Shown here in pieces: positions 22,020 to 34,712 of a stretch of 64,000 nucleotides of DNA (the first letter of the stretch is position 1; every line of letters starts with the position of its first letter). A program made the position numbers and the translations under genes. The notes beneath the pieces are model-generated. The model made no database searches, was not told the origin of the DNA, and saw only the letters and a program-made list of their open reading frames with translations. Source of the stretch: Serripes groenlandicus (lineage: Eukaryota; Mollusca; Bivalvia; Cardiida; Cardiidae); NCBI GenBank assembly GCA_031761405.1, contig JASEVX010000088.1:620001-684000 (forward strand). Direction: 5' to 3'.

Positions 22020-23190
22020 CTTTAAACATCATCTCCTCCCAAACTACATGAATAATTTACTTAAAACATCACAGGAATGTTCCTCTGGTTGGCCTCTTTC
22101 AAATTTGTTCAAAACATTTAATTCCATCCAGAACTGTTGTTGCTGCGGCATCAGGAAGGGGGCAAAATGTCCAATCTTTGAAAATCTTCTTCTCCAAATC
22201 TGCTGTTCTGATTTCACTATCACTTGGTAGAAATGTTCCTTAGCTGACCTTTTTAATTCCATTGAAACTTTGGTTGCTGTGGCATCAGAAAGGGGGGCCA
22301 ATTTCAAGCCAAATTGATTGGTTAAAAATCATGGCAGTCAAGTGGCATCAAAAAAGGGGCAAAATTACAAAATTGGGAAATTTCTTTTTTTCAACATCTT
22401 CTAAACCTCAAGACTTATTTCTACCAAACTTCACAGGAATGTTCAATTGGTAGGCCTCTTTAAAAGAAAATCAAACATTTTAATACCATTGAGAACCTTG
22501 GTTGCTGTGGCATCAGAAAATAGGCAAAATGTCCAAACTTTAAAAATCTGCTTCTCCAAAGCTGTTTGTCATATTTCAATGTAATTTGGTTGAAGTGTTC
22601 CTTGGGTAACCCTCTACAAAGAGTGTTCAAACCATACTTATTTGTTGAAAAACATTGCATTTAGGAGACATCAGAAAAGGGATAAAATAACAAAATTTGG
22701 AAATTACAATTTTTTGAAAATCTTTGTCTGATTATAAAAAAAACTTGAGGAGGAAATTACTTCAGTGATCCTCTACGGAATTTGTTCAAGCTGTTGTGAT
22801 TGGTAACAAAATCATAGCAACCATGCATCATCACAAAAGGGATAAATTGAACCTCTACCTACAAATGAAAACCGTCCTACCATTCCACTCTGCCAATTTC
22901 ATGGTAACTTAACAGGGATGTTCCTTTGATGGTCCTCCAAATTTGTTCAAGACTTACATTCTGTGTAGAACTTTATAGAAATGCTGTGGCATCAGAAAAT
23001 GAAAAAATACCCAAACTTTCAAAACCTTAAACCTTTTCCTCCATAAAATCGATAAATTCATTAGTAAGATTCCAAGATAGTTTGGCAGTAATGTTCTTTT
23101 GAGGTATTCTCTACACAATCTGCTTAAATCTTATAGATAGTGATTTTGTTGACAAACAGGGCAGCAAAGTGGCATCATGAAAGGTGCAAC
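22020..23190 (+). repeat. Diverged family B-like tandem core, no ends
   Basis: About five units of 220-230 bp with 'ttgttgctgcggcatcag', 'caggaatgttcctctggt' and 'aatcttcttctccaaa', recalling family B units in weaker form. An inverted relative is at 36240-36690. No gene. Confidence 0.7.
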
Positions 23191-23246
23191 ATAACAAAAG
23201 TTCTTGTTACGTTTCGAGATACAAATGGCCTTTACTGATAAGCTTT

Positions 23247-24300
23247 TTAGCTCACCTATGCACAAAGTGCAAGGTGAGCTATTGGGATCAAATTTTGTCC
23301 GGCGTCCGTCCGGCGTCAACATTTACCATTGTTAACACTCTACAGCCTACATTTTGCATCCAATCACGATGCAAGTTTGTCAGAACATTCGTCTCCATGA
23401 AGTCTCTGAAATTGGGTCATGTCCGGTCAAAAACTAGGTCACCAGGTCAAATTTAAGCAAAATCTTGTTAACACTCTTGAAGCTATATTTTTGGTTGGAG
23501 CATGTTGAAACTTTGTCAGAATGTTTGTCTTAGTCATATCTAGGTCAAGTTTGAAACTGGGTCATGTCCGGTCAAAAACTAGGTCACTTGGTCAAATTTA
23601 AGGAAAATCGTGTTAACACTCTGGAAGCCACATTTTTGGCTTGAGCATGTTGAAACTTTGTCAGAATGTTTGTCTTAGTGATATCTACCTAGGTCAAGAT
23701 TGAAACTGGGTCATGTCTAGTCAAAAACTAGGTCACTAGGTCAAATTTAAGGAAAATCTTGTTTACACTATAGAAGCTATACTTTTGGATTGGGCATGTT
23801 GAAATTTTGTCAGAATGTTTGTCTAAGTGATATCTAGGTGAAGGTTGAAGCTGGGTTATGTCCGGTCAAAAACTAGGTCACTAGGTTAAATTTGTGGAAA
23901 ACCTTGATAACACTCTGGAAGCTATATTTTTATATTATGCATGTTGAAGCTATGCCAGAATGTTTGTCTTAGTGATATCTAGGTCATGTTCGAAACTGGG
24001 TCATATCCGGTTAAAAGCAAGGTCACAAGGTCAAATTTAAGGAAATTCTTGTTAACACTTTGGAAGCCACATTTTTTACTTGAGCATGTTGAAACTTTGT
24101 CAGAATGTTTTTTCTTAGTGATATCTAGGCAATGTTCAAAACTTGGTCATGTCCAGTCAAAAACTAGGTCACCAGGTCAAATTTAAGCAAAATCTTGTTA
24201 ACACTCTTAAAGCTATATTTTTGGAGGGAGCATGTTGAAACTTTTGTCAGAATGTTTGTCTTAGTGATATCTAGGTCAAGTTTGAAACTTGAGTTTTCAG
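23247..24300 (-). mobile_element. Family A element, 5' end lost
   Basis: On the minus strand the 3' end GGTGAGCTAA with hairpin GCACTTTGTGC is intact at 23247. About seven units of 147 bp follow ('tcaaaaactaggtcac', 'catgttgaaactttgtcaga', complement sense). The 5' hairpin and CAAGAG are missing; text degrades near 24300. Confidence 0.85.
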
Positions 24301-24379
24301 TTTATAGTTTTTTTTTTATATCGAAGTTTTAAAGAAAAATAAAAGGAACATTATATACATGTCTTCGCTTTGTCATTAA

Positions 24380-25194
24380 AACCTTTTAAGCACTACTGTA
24401 AAACGTCTTCAGGGGGTTTCTGTCTTCTTTTCATTCTGTCTTGCAAACGTAGTGATGCGGTTTGCAAAACGTTACTATAAGGGAAACGTTTTAAGAACCT
24501 TTTAAAGACGTGTACATTGCAGGTCTTGGCAAAGCCTTTGAAAGGTTTTCTAGCAGTTTTCAGCACGTGTTAGCTGGGAAACGTCTTAAGATCGTCCTAA
24601 AGACGTGTATATTGCAGGTCTTGGCAAAGCTATTTAAAGGTTTTTTAGCAGTCTTCAACACGTTCAGAAAACTAAACCGATACGTTGACGATATGTAACA
24701 TTGTTGGGTGACGGCAACGTTTTCAGCACGTGTTATCTGGGAAAACGTATTACGATCGTCCTAAAGACGTGTACATTACAGGTATTGGCAAAGCCATTTA
24801 AAGGTGTTTTAGCAGTCTTCAACACGTTCAGAAAACTGAACCGATACGTCGACGAAATGTAACAAATTTGGGTGACGGCAACGTCTTCAGCACGTGTTAT
24901 CTGGGAAAACGTCTTACGATCGTCCTAAAGACGTGTACATTGCAGGTCTTGGCAAAGCATTTTAAAGGTTTTCTAGCAGTCTTCAACACGTTCAGAAAAC
25001 TAAACCGATACGTCGAAGAAATGTAACAAAAAAGGGTGACGGCAACGTTTTAAGCACGTTTTATCTTGGAAAACGTCTTACGATCGTCTTAAAGACGTGT
25101 ACATTGCAGGTATTGGCGAAGCATTGTAAAGGTTTTCTAATAGTCCTCAACACGTTCAGAAAACTAAACCGATACGTCGAATAAATGTAACAAA
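24380..25194 (+). repeat. 164-bp satellite array, left part
   Basis: GGTGACGGCAACGT landmarks at 24707, 24871 and 25035 give an exact 164-bp period. Monomer text includes 'cttacgatcgtcctaaagac', 'ggcaaagca' and 'aactaaaccgatacgtcga'. The array is split by a family B element. Confidence 0.92.
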
Positions 25195-26966
25195 CAAGAG
25201 GGCCATGATGGCCCTTGAATCGCTCACCTGATTTTTTATTTTTTTTTCACTTTAGCTATATAAGCCTCGCCCCCTGGCAGCCATAGTTTCCGACCAATCA
25301 ACTTGGCTTGAAGGAATCTAATAGAGGGTCACCCTAGGAACATTTCTACAAAATTATTTGAAAATCGGCCAGATACTTTTGGAGGAGAAGATTTTTTAAG
25401 TTTTCACTATAGCCATATAATGCAAAATAGCCCTGCCTACTGGTGGCCATGTTTTTTGACCAATCAACATGGCTTGAAGGAATCTGAAAGTGGGTCATCC
25501 AAGGAACTATTTGAAAATCGGGCCGACACTTTTGGAGAAGAAGATTTTTTAAGTTTGCACTATAGCCATATAATGCAAAATAGCCCCGCCCCCCCTGGCG
25601 GCCATGTTTTTCGACCAATCAACATGGCTTGAAAGAATCTGATAGAGGGTCACCCAAGGAACACTTCTACAAAATCATTTGAAAATCAGCCTGACACTTT
25701 CGGAGGAGAAGATTTTTTAAGTTTTCACTATAGCCATATAAGGCAAAATAGCCCCGCCCCCCTGGCGGCCGTGTTTTTTGACCAATCAACATGGCTTGAA
25801 GGAATCTGGTAGAGGGTCATCCAAGTAACATTTCTACAAAATTATTTGAAAATCTGCCAACCAGTTTGGGAGAAGAAGAATTTGGAAGTTTTTTTCGTTT
25901 CGTTGCCATGGAAACCAGAATTCTGCATGGATCCCTAGAATTTGAAGGAATTCTGGTGAGGTCATTAAGAGGATGCTTTCTGTGAAGTTTCATCCCAATT
26001 GACGCACTGGTTACTGAGGAGAAGATGTTGAAGATTTTTTAAGTTTTCACTTTGGCCATATAAGGCAAAATAGCCCCCGCCCCCTGGCGGCCATGTTTTT
26101 CGACCAATCAACATTGCTTGAAGGAATCTGATAGAGGGTCACCCAAGGAACATTTCTACAAAATTATTTGAAAATCGGCCTGACACTTATGGAGGAGAAG
26201 ATTTTTTAAGTTTTCATTATAGCCATAAAAGGCAAAATAGCCCCGCCCCCTGGCGGCCATGTTTTTGGACCAATCAACATGGCTTGAAGGAATCTGATAG
26301 AGGATCACCCAAGGAACATTTCTACAAAATTATTTGAAAATCGGCCTGACACTTTTGGAGGAGAAGATTTTTTAAGTTTGCACTATAGCCATATAAGGCA
26401 AAATAGCCCCGCCCCCCCCTGGCGGCCATGTTTTTCGACCAATCAACATGGCTTGAAGGAATCTGATAGAGGGTCACCCAAGGAACATTTCTACAAAATT
26501 ATTTGAAAATCGGCCTTACACTTTCGGAGGAGAAGATTTTTTAAGTTTTCATTATAGCCATATAAGGCAAAATAACCCCGCCCCCCCCTGGCGGCCATGT
26601 TTTTCGACCAATCAACACGGCTTGAAGGAATCTGATAGAGGGTCATCCAAGGAACATTTCTACAAAATTATTTGAAAATCTGCCAACCAATTCGGGAGAA
26701 GAAGAATTTTGAAGTTTTTTCAGTTTCGTTGCCATGGAAACCAGAATTTTGCATGGATCCCAAAAATTTGAAGGAATTCTGGTGAGGTCATTGAGAGGAT
26801 GCTTTCTGTGAAGTTTCATCCAAATTGACCCACTGGTTACTGAGGAGAAGAAGTTGACGCACGACGGACGACGGACGACGCACGACGGACGACGGACGAC
26901 GGACGACGGACGCCGGACAAAAGGCGATCACAATAACTCACCTTGAGCAAAGCTCAGGTGAGCTAA
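25195..26966 (+). mobile_element. Family B element, complete, inside the 164-bp array
   Basis: It begins CAAGAGGGCCATGATGGCCC, with TCGCTCACCTGA just inside, and ends with an ACGG microsatellite, 'cacaataactcaccttgagc' and GCTCAGGTGAGCTAA. GCTCACCTGA and TCAGGTGAGC form a subterminal inverted pair. The neighbouring array monomers show the empty site (TAAC-A6-GGG); here it is TAAC-AAA, element, AAA-GGG once CTAA is counted as the end. Confidence 0.93.
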
Positions 26967-27401
26967 AAAGGGTGACGGCAACGTTTTAAGCACGTTTTAT
27001 CTTGGAAAACGTCTTACCATCGTCCTAAAGACGTGTACATTGCAGGTATTGGCAAAGCATTTTAAAGGTTTTCTAATAGTCCTCGACACGTTCTGAAAAC
27101 TAAACCGATACGAATAAATGTAACAAAAAAGGGTGACGGCAACGTTTTAAGCACGTTTTATCTTGGAAAACGTCTTACCATCGTCCTAAAGACGTATACA
27201 TTGCAGGTATTGGCAAAGCGTTTTAAAGGTTTTAAAGGTTTTCTAATAGTCTTCAACACGTTCAGAAAACTAAACCGATACGTCGAATAATACGTAAAAA
27301 TGTAACAATAAAGGGTGACGGCAACGTCTTCAGCACTTGTTAGCTGGAGACGTCGGGAAACGTCTCCGTCACGTTCAGATAACGTAGAATGGTTCACTGG
27401 G
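26967..27401 (+). repeat. 164-bp satellite array, right part
   Basis: Two more monomers (GGTGACGGCAACG at 26971, 27132 and 27316) and a diverged last piece that ends GAATGGTTCACTGGG. That 15-mer is the reverse complement of the left border of the 83-bp array (3818-3832). Confidence 0.88.
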
Positions 27402-27477
27402 ACGCACGCACGCACGCACGCACGACGGACAATTCGCCATGACATAAGCTCGACTGGCTTTCAGCCAGTGGAGCTAA
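27402..27477 (+). mobile_element. Family C 3' terminus
   Basis: An ACGC microsatellite, 'gacggacaattcgccatgac', the hairpin CTGGCTTTCAGCCAG and TGGAGCTAA. It implies that the 164-bp array was inside, or inserted into, a family C element. Confidence 0.85.
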
Positions 27478-27517
27478 AAATTGCTCGTTATATTCCAAGA
27501 AAAAAATGTGAGACATT

Positions 27518-27771
27518 TCCACTTAAAAAGAGTTCAATGAGACATCATAATGCTACAATCAAATGAAAAACATGCCATTAATATGGTTTTCAAAACAAAT
27601 GAAGGGAGATTACTCCAAAAGTATTTGTGTCTACAAAACAATCTGTGCTTTTTTGGATTTATAGCACCCTACATGATTGATTGAAGTTGTTTAAAGATTC
27701 AATCGCATGTTTTTCCATCACGTCTGGTCAAGGCGATGTTCAAAATAGACAAAAATCCAGGCTTTAATAAA
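27518..27771 (+). repeat. Duplicated flank, matches 45403-45674
   Basis: From 'catttccacttaaaaagagt' to 'ccaggctttaataaa' the order is the same as at 45.4-45.67 kb. Both copies end exactly at an ACAAGAG element start, but the element is family B here and family A there. Confidence 0.8.
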
Positions 27772-27920
27772 CAAGAGGGCCCTGGATCGCTCACCTGATT
27801 TTTTTTTTCAATTTAACTATATAAGCCCCGCCCTCTGGCAGCCATAGTTTCCGACCAATCAACTTGGCTTGAAGGAATCTGATAGAGGGTCACCCTATGA
27901 ACATTTCTACAAAATCATGT
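27772..27920 (+). mobile_element. Family B element, truncated 5' part
   Basis: It starts CAAGAGGGCCCTGGATCGC, in which part of the hairpin is lost, and stops after 'tttctacaaaatcatgt' where another B element begins. Confidence 0.8.
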
Positions 27921-27921
27921 A

Positions 27922-29505
27922 CAAGAGGGCCATGATGGCCCTTGAATCGCTCACCTGATTTTTTATTTTTTTTCACTTTAGCTATATAACCCTCGCCCCC
28001 TGGCAGCCATAGTTTCCGACCAATCAACTTGGCTTGAAGGAATCTGATAGAGGGTCACCCTAGGAACATTTCTACAAAATTATTTGAGAATAGGCCAGAT
28101 ACTTTTGGAGGAGAAGATTTTTTAAGTTTTCACTATAGCCATATGATGCAAAATAGCCCTGCCTACTGGCGGCCATGTTTTTTGACCAATCAACATGGCT
28201 TGAAGGAATCTGAAAGTGGGTCATCTAAGGAACATTTCTACAAAATTATTTGAAAATCGGGCCAACACTTTTGGAGAAGAAGATTTTTTAAGTTTGCACT
28301 ATAGCCATATAATGCAAAATAGCCCTGCCTACTGGTGGCCATGTTTTTTGACCAATCAACATGGCTTGAAGGAATCTGAAAGTGGGTCATCTAAGGAACA
28401 TTTCTACAAAATTATTTGAAAATCGGGCCGACACTTTTGGAGAATAAGATTTTTTAAGTTTGCACTATAGCCATATAAGGCAAAATAGCCCCGCCCCCCC
28501 CCCCCCTGGCGGCCATGTTTTTTGACCAATCAACATGGCTTCAAGGAATCTGATAGAAGGTCACCCAAGGAACATTTCTACAAAATCATTTGAAAATCGG
28601 CCTGACACTTTCGGAGGAGAAGATTTTTTAAGTTTTCACTATAGCCATATAAGGCAAAATAGCCCCGCCCCCCTGGCGGCCGTGTTTTTTGACCAATCAA
28701 CATGGCTTGAAGGAATCTGGTAGAGGGTCATCCAAGGAACATTTCTACAAAATTATTTGAAAATCTGCCAACCAGTTTGGGAGAAGAAGAATTTTGAAGT
28801 TTTTTTCGTTTCGTTGCCATGGAAACAAGAATTCTGCATGGATCCCAAAAAATTTGAAGAAATTCTGGTGAGGTCATTAAGAGGATGCTTTCTGTGAAGT
28901 TTCATCCCAATTGACCCACTGGTTACTGAGGAGAAGATGTTGAAGATTTTTTAAGTTTATACTTTGGCCATATAAGGCAAAATAGCCCCCGCTCCCTGGC
29001 GGCCATGTTTTTCGACCAATCAACATTGCTTGAAGGAATCTGATAGAGGGTCACCCAAGGAACATTTCTACAAAATTATTTGAAAATCGGCCTGACACTT
29101 ATGGAGGAGAAGATTTTTTAAGTTTTCATTATAGCCATAAAAGGCAAAATAGCCCCGCCCCCTGGCGGCCATGTTTTTTGACCAATCAACATGGCTTGAA
29201 GGAATCTGATAGAGGATCACCCAAGGAACATTTCTACAAAATTATTTGAAAATCTGCCAACCAATTCGGGAGGAGAAGAATTTTGAAGTTTTTTCGGTTT
29301 CGTTGCCATGGAAACCAGAATTTTGCATGGATCCCAAAAATTTGAAGGAATTCTGGTGAGGTCATTGAGAGGATGCTTTCTGTGAAGTTTCATCCCAATT
29401 GACCAACTGGTTACTGAGGAGAAGAAGTTGACGCACGACGGACGACGGACGCCGGACAAAAGGCGATCACAATAACTCACCTTGAGCAAAGCTCAGGTGA
29501 GCTAA
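27922..29505 (+). mobile_element. Family B element, complete
   Basis: CAAGAGGGCCATGATGGCCC to GCTCAGGTGAGCTAA. Nine or so units; two consecutive ones with 'gccctgcctactgg' are nearly identical (28140-28260 and 28305-28420), so the array has expanded lately. It joins the next element with no extra base beyond the shared AA. Confidence 0.9.
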
Positions 29506-30932
29506 CAAGAGGGCCATGATGGCCCTGGAATCGCTCACCTGATTTTTTTTTTCACTTTAGCTATATAAGCCCCGCCATCTGGCGGACATAGTTTCCGACC
29601 AATCGACTTGGCTTGAAGGAATCTGATAGAGGGTCACCCTAGGAACATTTCTACACAATTATTTGAAAATCGGCCTGACACTTTTGGAGGAGAAGATTTT
29701 TTAAGTTTTCACTATAGCCATAAAAGGCAAAATAGCCCCGACCCCTTGTGGCCATGTTTTTTGACTAATCAACATGGCTTGAAGGAATCTGATAGAGGGT
29801 CATCCAAGGAACATTTCTACAAAATTATTTGAAAATCGGCCTGACACTTTTGGAGAAGAAGATTTTTTAAGTTTGCACTATAGCTATATAAGGCAAAATA
29901 GCCCCGCCCCCCTGGCGGCCATAATTTTTGACCAATCAACATGGCTTAAAGGAATCTGATAGAGGGTCATCCAAGGAACATTTCTACAAAATTATTTGAA
30001 AATCAGCCAGACACTTTTGGAGGAGAAGATTTTTTAAGTTATCACTATAGCCGTATAAGGCAAAAAAGCCCCGCCCCCCTGGTGGCCATGTTTTTCGACC
30101 AATCAACATGGCTTCAAGGAATCTGATAGAGAGTCACCCAAGGAACATTTCTACAAAATAAGTTCAAAATCTGCCAACCAATTTGGGAGGAGAAGAATTT
30201 TGAAGTTTTTTTCGTTTCGTTGCCATGGAAACCAGAATTCTGCATGGATCCCAATAATTTGAAGGAATTCTGGTGAGGTCATTGAGAGGATGCTTTCTGT
30301 GAAGTTTCATCCCAATTGACCCACTGGTTACTGAGGAGAAGATGTTGAAGATTTTTTAAGTTTTCACTATAACCATAAAAGGCAAAATAGCCCCGCCCCC
30401 TGGCGGCCATGTTTTTCAACCAATCAACATGGCTTGAAGGAATCTGATAGAGGGTCACCCAAGGAACATTTCTACAAAATTATTTGAAAATCGGCCTGAC
30501 ACTTTTGGAGGAGAAGATTTTTTAAGTTTGCACTATAGCCATATAAGGCAAAATAGCCCCCCCCCCCCTGGCGGCCATGTTTTTCGACCAATCAACATGG
30601 CTTGAATGAATCTGATAGAGGGTCACCCAAGGATCATTTCTACAAAATAATTTGAAAATCGGCCTGACACTTTCGGAGGAGAAGATTTTTTAAGAATTCT
30701 GAAGTTTTTTTCATTTCGTTGCCATGGAAACCAGAATTCTGCATGGATCCCAAAAATTTTAAGGAATTCTGGTGAGGACATTGAGAGGATGCTTTCTGTG
30801 AAGTTTCATCCCAGTTGACCCACCGGTTACAGAGGAGAAAATGTTGATGGACGACGCACGACGCATGACGGACGCCGGACATAGTGCGATCACAATAACT
30901 CACCCTGAGCACTTCGTGCACAGGTGAGCTAA
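29506..30932 (+). mobile_element. Family B element with a family A-like 3' hairpin
   Basis: Starts CAAGAGGGCCATGATGGCCC with B-type core units, but the 3' hairpin reads GAGCACTTCGTGC before ACAGGTGAGCTAA, which is the family A loop. A core and an end from different families are thus joined. Confidence 0.88.
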
Positions 30933-31881
30933 AAATCGGCCCGACACTTTCGGAGAAGAAGATTTTTTAAGTTTTCACTATAGCCATATAAGGCAAAATA
31001 GCCCCCCCCCCCCTGGCGGCCATGTTTTTCGACCAATCAACTTGGCTTGAAGGAATCTGATAGAGGGTCACACTAGAAACATTTCTACAAAATTATTTGA
31101 AAATCAGCCTGACACTTTCGGAGGAGAAGATTTTTTAAGTTTTCACTATAGCCATATAACGCAAAATAGCCCTGCCCCCCTGTTGGCCATGTTTTTTTAC
31201 CAATCAACATGGCTTGAAGGAATCTGAAAGTGGGTCACTTAAGGAACCTTTCTACAAAATTATTTCAATAATTGGCCTGACACTTTCGGAGGAGAAGATT
31301 TTTTAAGTTTTCACTATAGCCATATAAGGCAAAATAGCCCCGCCCCCCCTGGCGGCCATGTTTTTTAACCAATCAACATGGCTTGAAGGAATCTGATAGA
31401 AGGTCATCCAAGGAACATTTCTACAAAATTATTTGAAAATCGGTCTGACACTTTCGGAGGAGAAGATTTTTTAAGTTTTCACTATAGCCATGAGGCAAAA
31501 TAGCCCCGCCCCCCTGACGACCATGTTTTTTGACCAATCAACATGGCTTGAAGGAATCCGATACAGGGTCACCCAATAAACATTTCTACAAAATTATTTG
31601 AAAATCGACCAGACACTTTCGGAGAAGAAGATTTTTTAAGTTTTCACTATAGCTATATAAGGCAAAAGAGCCCCGCACACTGGTGGCCATGTTTTTCAAC
31701 CAATCAACATTTCTTAAAGGAATCTAATAAAGGGGCACCCAAGGAACATTTCTACAAAATTATTTGAAAATCGGCCTGACACTTTCTGAGGAGAAGATTT
31801 TTTAAGTTTTCTCTTTAGCTTATGTGAATCAGACAATTCGCCATGACATAAGCTCGACTGGCTTTCAGCCAGTGGAGCTAA
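30933..31881 (+). mobile_element. Family B/C core ending in a family C terminus
   Basis: Six core units continue without a new 5' end, then 'tatgtgaatcagacaattcg', the hairpin CTGGCTTTCAGCCAG and GGAGCTAA. It is probably the right part of an older family C element into which the B copies to its left inserted. Confidence 0.78.
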
Positions 31882-31984
31882 TCAAAGCGCTGAAGGCACT
31901 GCATTTCTTTGGGTACACCTACCTGTACACTTATTGAGTTTCCATGATATATTACATTAACATATATGTATGCATTGTGATGGA

Positions 31985-32842
31985 AATGGTTGGAAACCTA
32001 GTTTCGAACTTGGCCTAGATATCACTTAAAGTTTCAACATGTTAAGCCAATAATGCATCTTCCTCAGTGTTAACAAGGTTTTCCTTAATTTTGAACTAGT
32101 GTCCTAGTTTTGACACCACATGACCATGTTACGAACTTGTCCAGGTTCTTATCGAGATGATTGGATGCAAAAGTAGTCTGTAGAGTGTTCACATAATTAC
32201 AGATACAATTGCATCATTCCAATGTTTTTGAGAGTATATTTAACTTGTTCTTTTCTGCTATAGCTATTTTTTTTTTAACTCAAAGCAATATTTTTTACTT
32301 TCCTTGGTGCAGATTTACCATGTTTTCCAGGATGTTTAAGGTCCTGTGCTGCAGATATGTTTAATTTGAGAAAGTATTATAAAACATTGACTAGATATCA
32401 CTAAGACAAACATTCTTACAAAGTTTCAACATGCTCAAGCCAATAATGTGGCTTACAGTGTTAACAAGAGTTTCCTTGTGACCTAGTTTTTGACAGGAGA
32501 AGACCCAGTTTCGAACTTGACCTCATTATAACTTATACAAACATACTTACAAAGTTTTAACATGCTCAACCCAAAATATAGCTTCCAGAGTGTTAACAAG
32601 ATTTTTTTCTCAATTTGACCTAGTGACCTGGCTTCTAACCCAACATGACCCAAATTCGAACTTGTCCAAGATTTGATGGAAATGAATTTTCTGACAAATT
32701 GTCATGGTGATTGGATGTTAAATGCAGTCGGTAGTGTTTTTATAAGGGTAAATGTTGACGACGCAGGACAGATGATGGAATGAGGCCAGACAAAATGTTA
32801 TCCCAATACCTCAACTTGCACTGCGTGCATAGGTGAGCTTAA
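31985..32842 (+). mobile_element. Family A element, old and degraded
   Basis: Diverged units ('gtttcaacatgctcaagcca', 'gtgttaacaag') end with TTGCACTGCGTGCATAGG and a mutated GAGCTTAA. A poly-T/AT-rich piece at 32215-32390 interrupts it. Confidence 0.7.
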
Positions 32843-32907
32843 ACGGGCACAGGTCAATACTAAATCATCAATGACCACCGACAAACATGGAGCAAAGGTT
32901 TTGATAA

Positions 32908-33614
32908 CAAGAGGGCCACGACGGCCCTTGATCGCTCACCTAAATGTTAACAAGATATTCCACAAATTTGACCTTGTGACCTAGTTTTTGACTGGACATG
33001 ACCCAGTTTTGAACATTGCCTAGATATCACTAAGACGAACATTCTAACAAAGTTTCAACATGCTCAAGCCACACATGTGGCTTTTAGAGTGTTAACAAGG
33101 TTTTCCACAAATTTGACCTTGAGACCTAGTTTTTGACTGGACATTACCCAGTTTCAAGCTTGGCCTACATATCGCTAAGACAAACATTCTGGCAAAGTTT
33201 CAACATGCTCAAGTGAAAAATGTGGCTTCCAGAGTGTTAACAAGTATTTCCATAAATTTGACCTAGTGACCTTGCGTTTAACCGGATATGACCCAGTTCC
33301 GGACATGACCTAGATATCACTAAGACAAACATTCTGACAAAGTTTCAACATGCTCAATCCAAAAATATAGCTTCCAGAGTGTTTACAAGGTTTTCCACAA
33401 ATTTGACCTTGAGACCTAGGTTTTGACCGGACATAACCCAGTTCCAAACTTGCCCGATATTTCATGGAGACGAATGTTCTGGCAAACTTTCATGGTGATT
33501 GGAGGCAAAATGTAGCCTGTAGTGTGTTAACAAGGGTAAAATGGACGCTGGCCGGACGCCGGACAAAATGTGACCCCAATAGCTCACCTTGCACTTTGTG
33601 CATAGGTGAGCTAA
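32908..33614 (+). mobile_element. Family A element, complete, 707 bp
   Basis: CAAGAGGGCCACGACGGCCC and TCGCTCACCT open it. Four units of about 145 bp ('agtttcaacatgctcaa', 'gtgacctagtttttgac') lead to GACGCCGG text, hairpin GCACTTTGTGC and GGTGAGCTAA. GCTCACCT and AGGTGAGC are the subterminal inverted pair. Confidence 0.9.
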
Positions 33615-34712
33615 ACATATGGAAAATCTATGTAAAAATAAAGGTAGCATAGAAGAAAAGAGTTGAATACATAGTTGCAAATATATCACCACTATGATCA
33701 TTTTATATCCCTTTGTGACAATGTTTCCAGATGTCTTCAGGTGCAAATGTATTAAATGCTCTGCAAGTTGAAAAAGGGTTTTGCATTTCTGGGAACAAAG
33801 ATATTTTTTACAAGCATACTCAATTAAAAGCTGTGCTTTATGAAGTAAAGAAACTATTAGTTTCCCCCTTCTTACATACAAATAATATTTAAGATTCTAT
33901 CAGTTTTGTCAAGTGAAAACATTACCCAATAAACTGTCAATCAAACAGACAAGATTACTTCAGCAGATGACAATAAGAAAGTATCTGTGATGTGGCATCT
34001 GATCTTTTTCAAATCAAAACATCTCATGCTCAGACTAATATTGGTGGTAATAAACCATATAGTGAGTCGATCAATTCTTAACACATAAACACAGAGAATG
34101 AATTCACCAATCTTTTATATTTTTATTATTATTGTTAAATATTACTTTTGGGAAACAGGCTGGATACATGTATCACCATTACTCATTATAATAAGGTGAC
34201 AGTCTAAATCACTGACAAATTAAGTAGACCCAGATCAGAAAGCAATACTCCTCTAAAATGGGTATGCATACTGTACAAATTTCAGTTCATACTACTTGTG
34301 TCAACACATTTTAAAATGCATGCATCAACCTTGAACAATAAATTGGGTTTCATGCCATCTCAACAGTATATGGGTTATATCTAAGTATAACTGTGCTTAT
34401 ACATACTACAATTAAATTAGTATTGCTAAGAAATGTGCAGTACACTATGACCTGCTGTGGACAGAAATCCAGACTGCCTTTTCAAAGAGCAATGCAACAG
34501 TTCTAGTTATTCACACATGCGAATAATTAGAACTGCTGCATGGCTGTTTCCTTGATGCGCTATTAAAATGTGTTTACTTTTCATAACAAGAGGTTTATGA
34601 TGGCCCTATATTGCTCACCTGATTAATTAGATTGTTAATGTGTTTAAAACAACCATGTTTTTTAAGAAACATTTGTGCCAAATTTTAACAGTTTACAATT
34701 TACATATAAGAA
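33615..34712. other. No gene seen
   Basis: AT-rich, apparently low-copy DNA. A broken element start, ACAAGAGGTTTATGATGGCCC, lies at about 34584. An open frame on the minus strand around 33462-33881 is mostly antisense to family A sequence. Confidence 0.5.

Noticed and set aside
24510..24698. Open frames in the 164-bp array
   Set aside because: They repeat with the monomer and show no change pattern of coding DNA.
33462..33881. 139-codon open frame on the minus strand
   Set aside because: The first part is antisense to family A repeat text; no domain, no splice signals, not seen in other copies.
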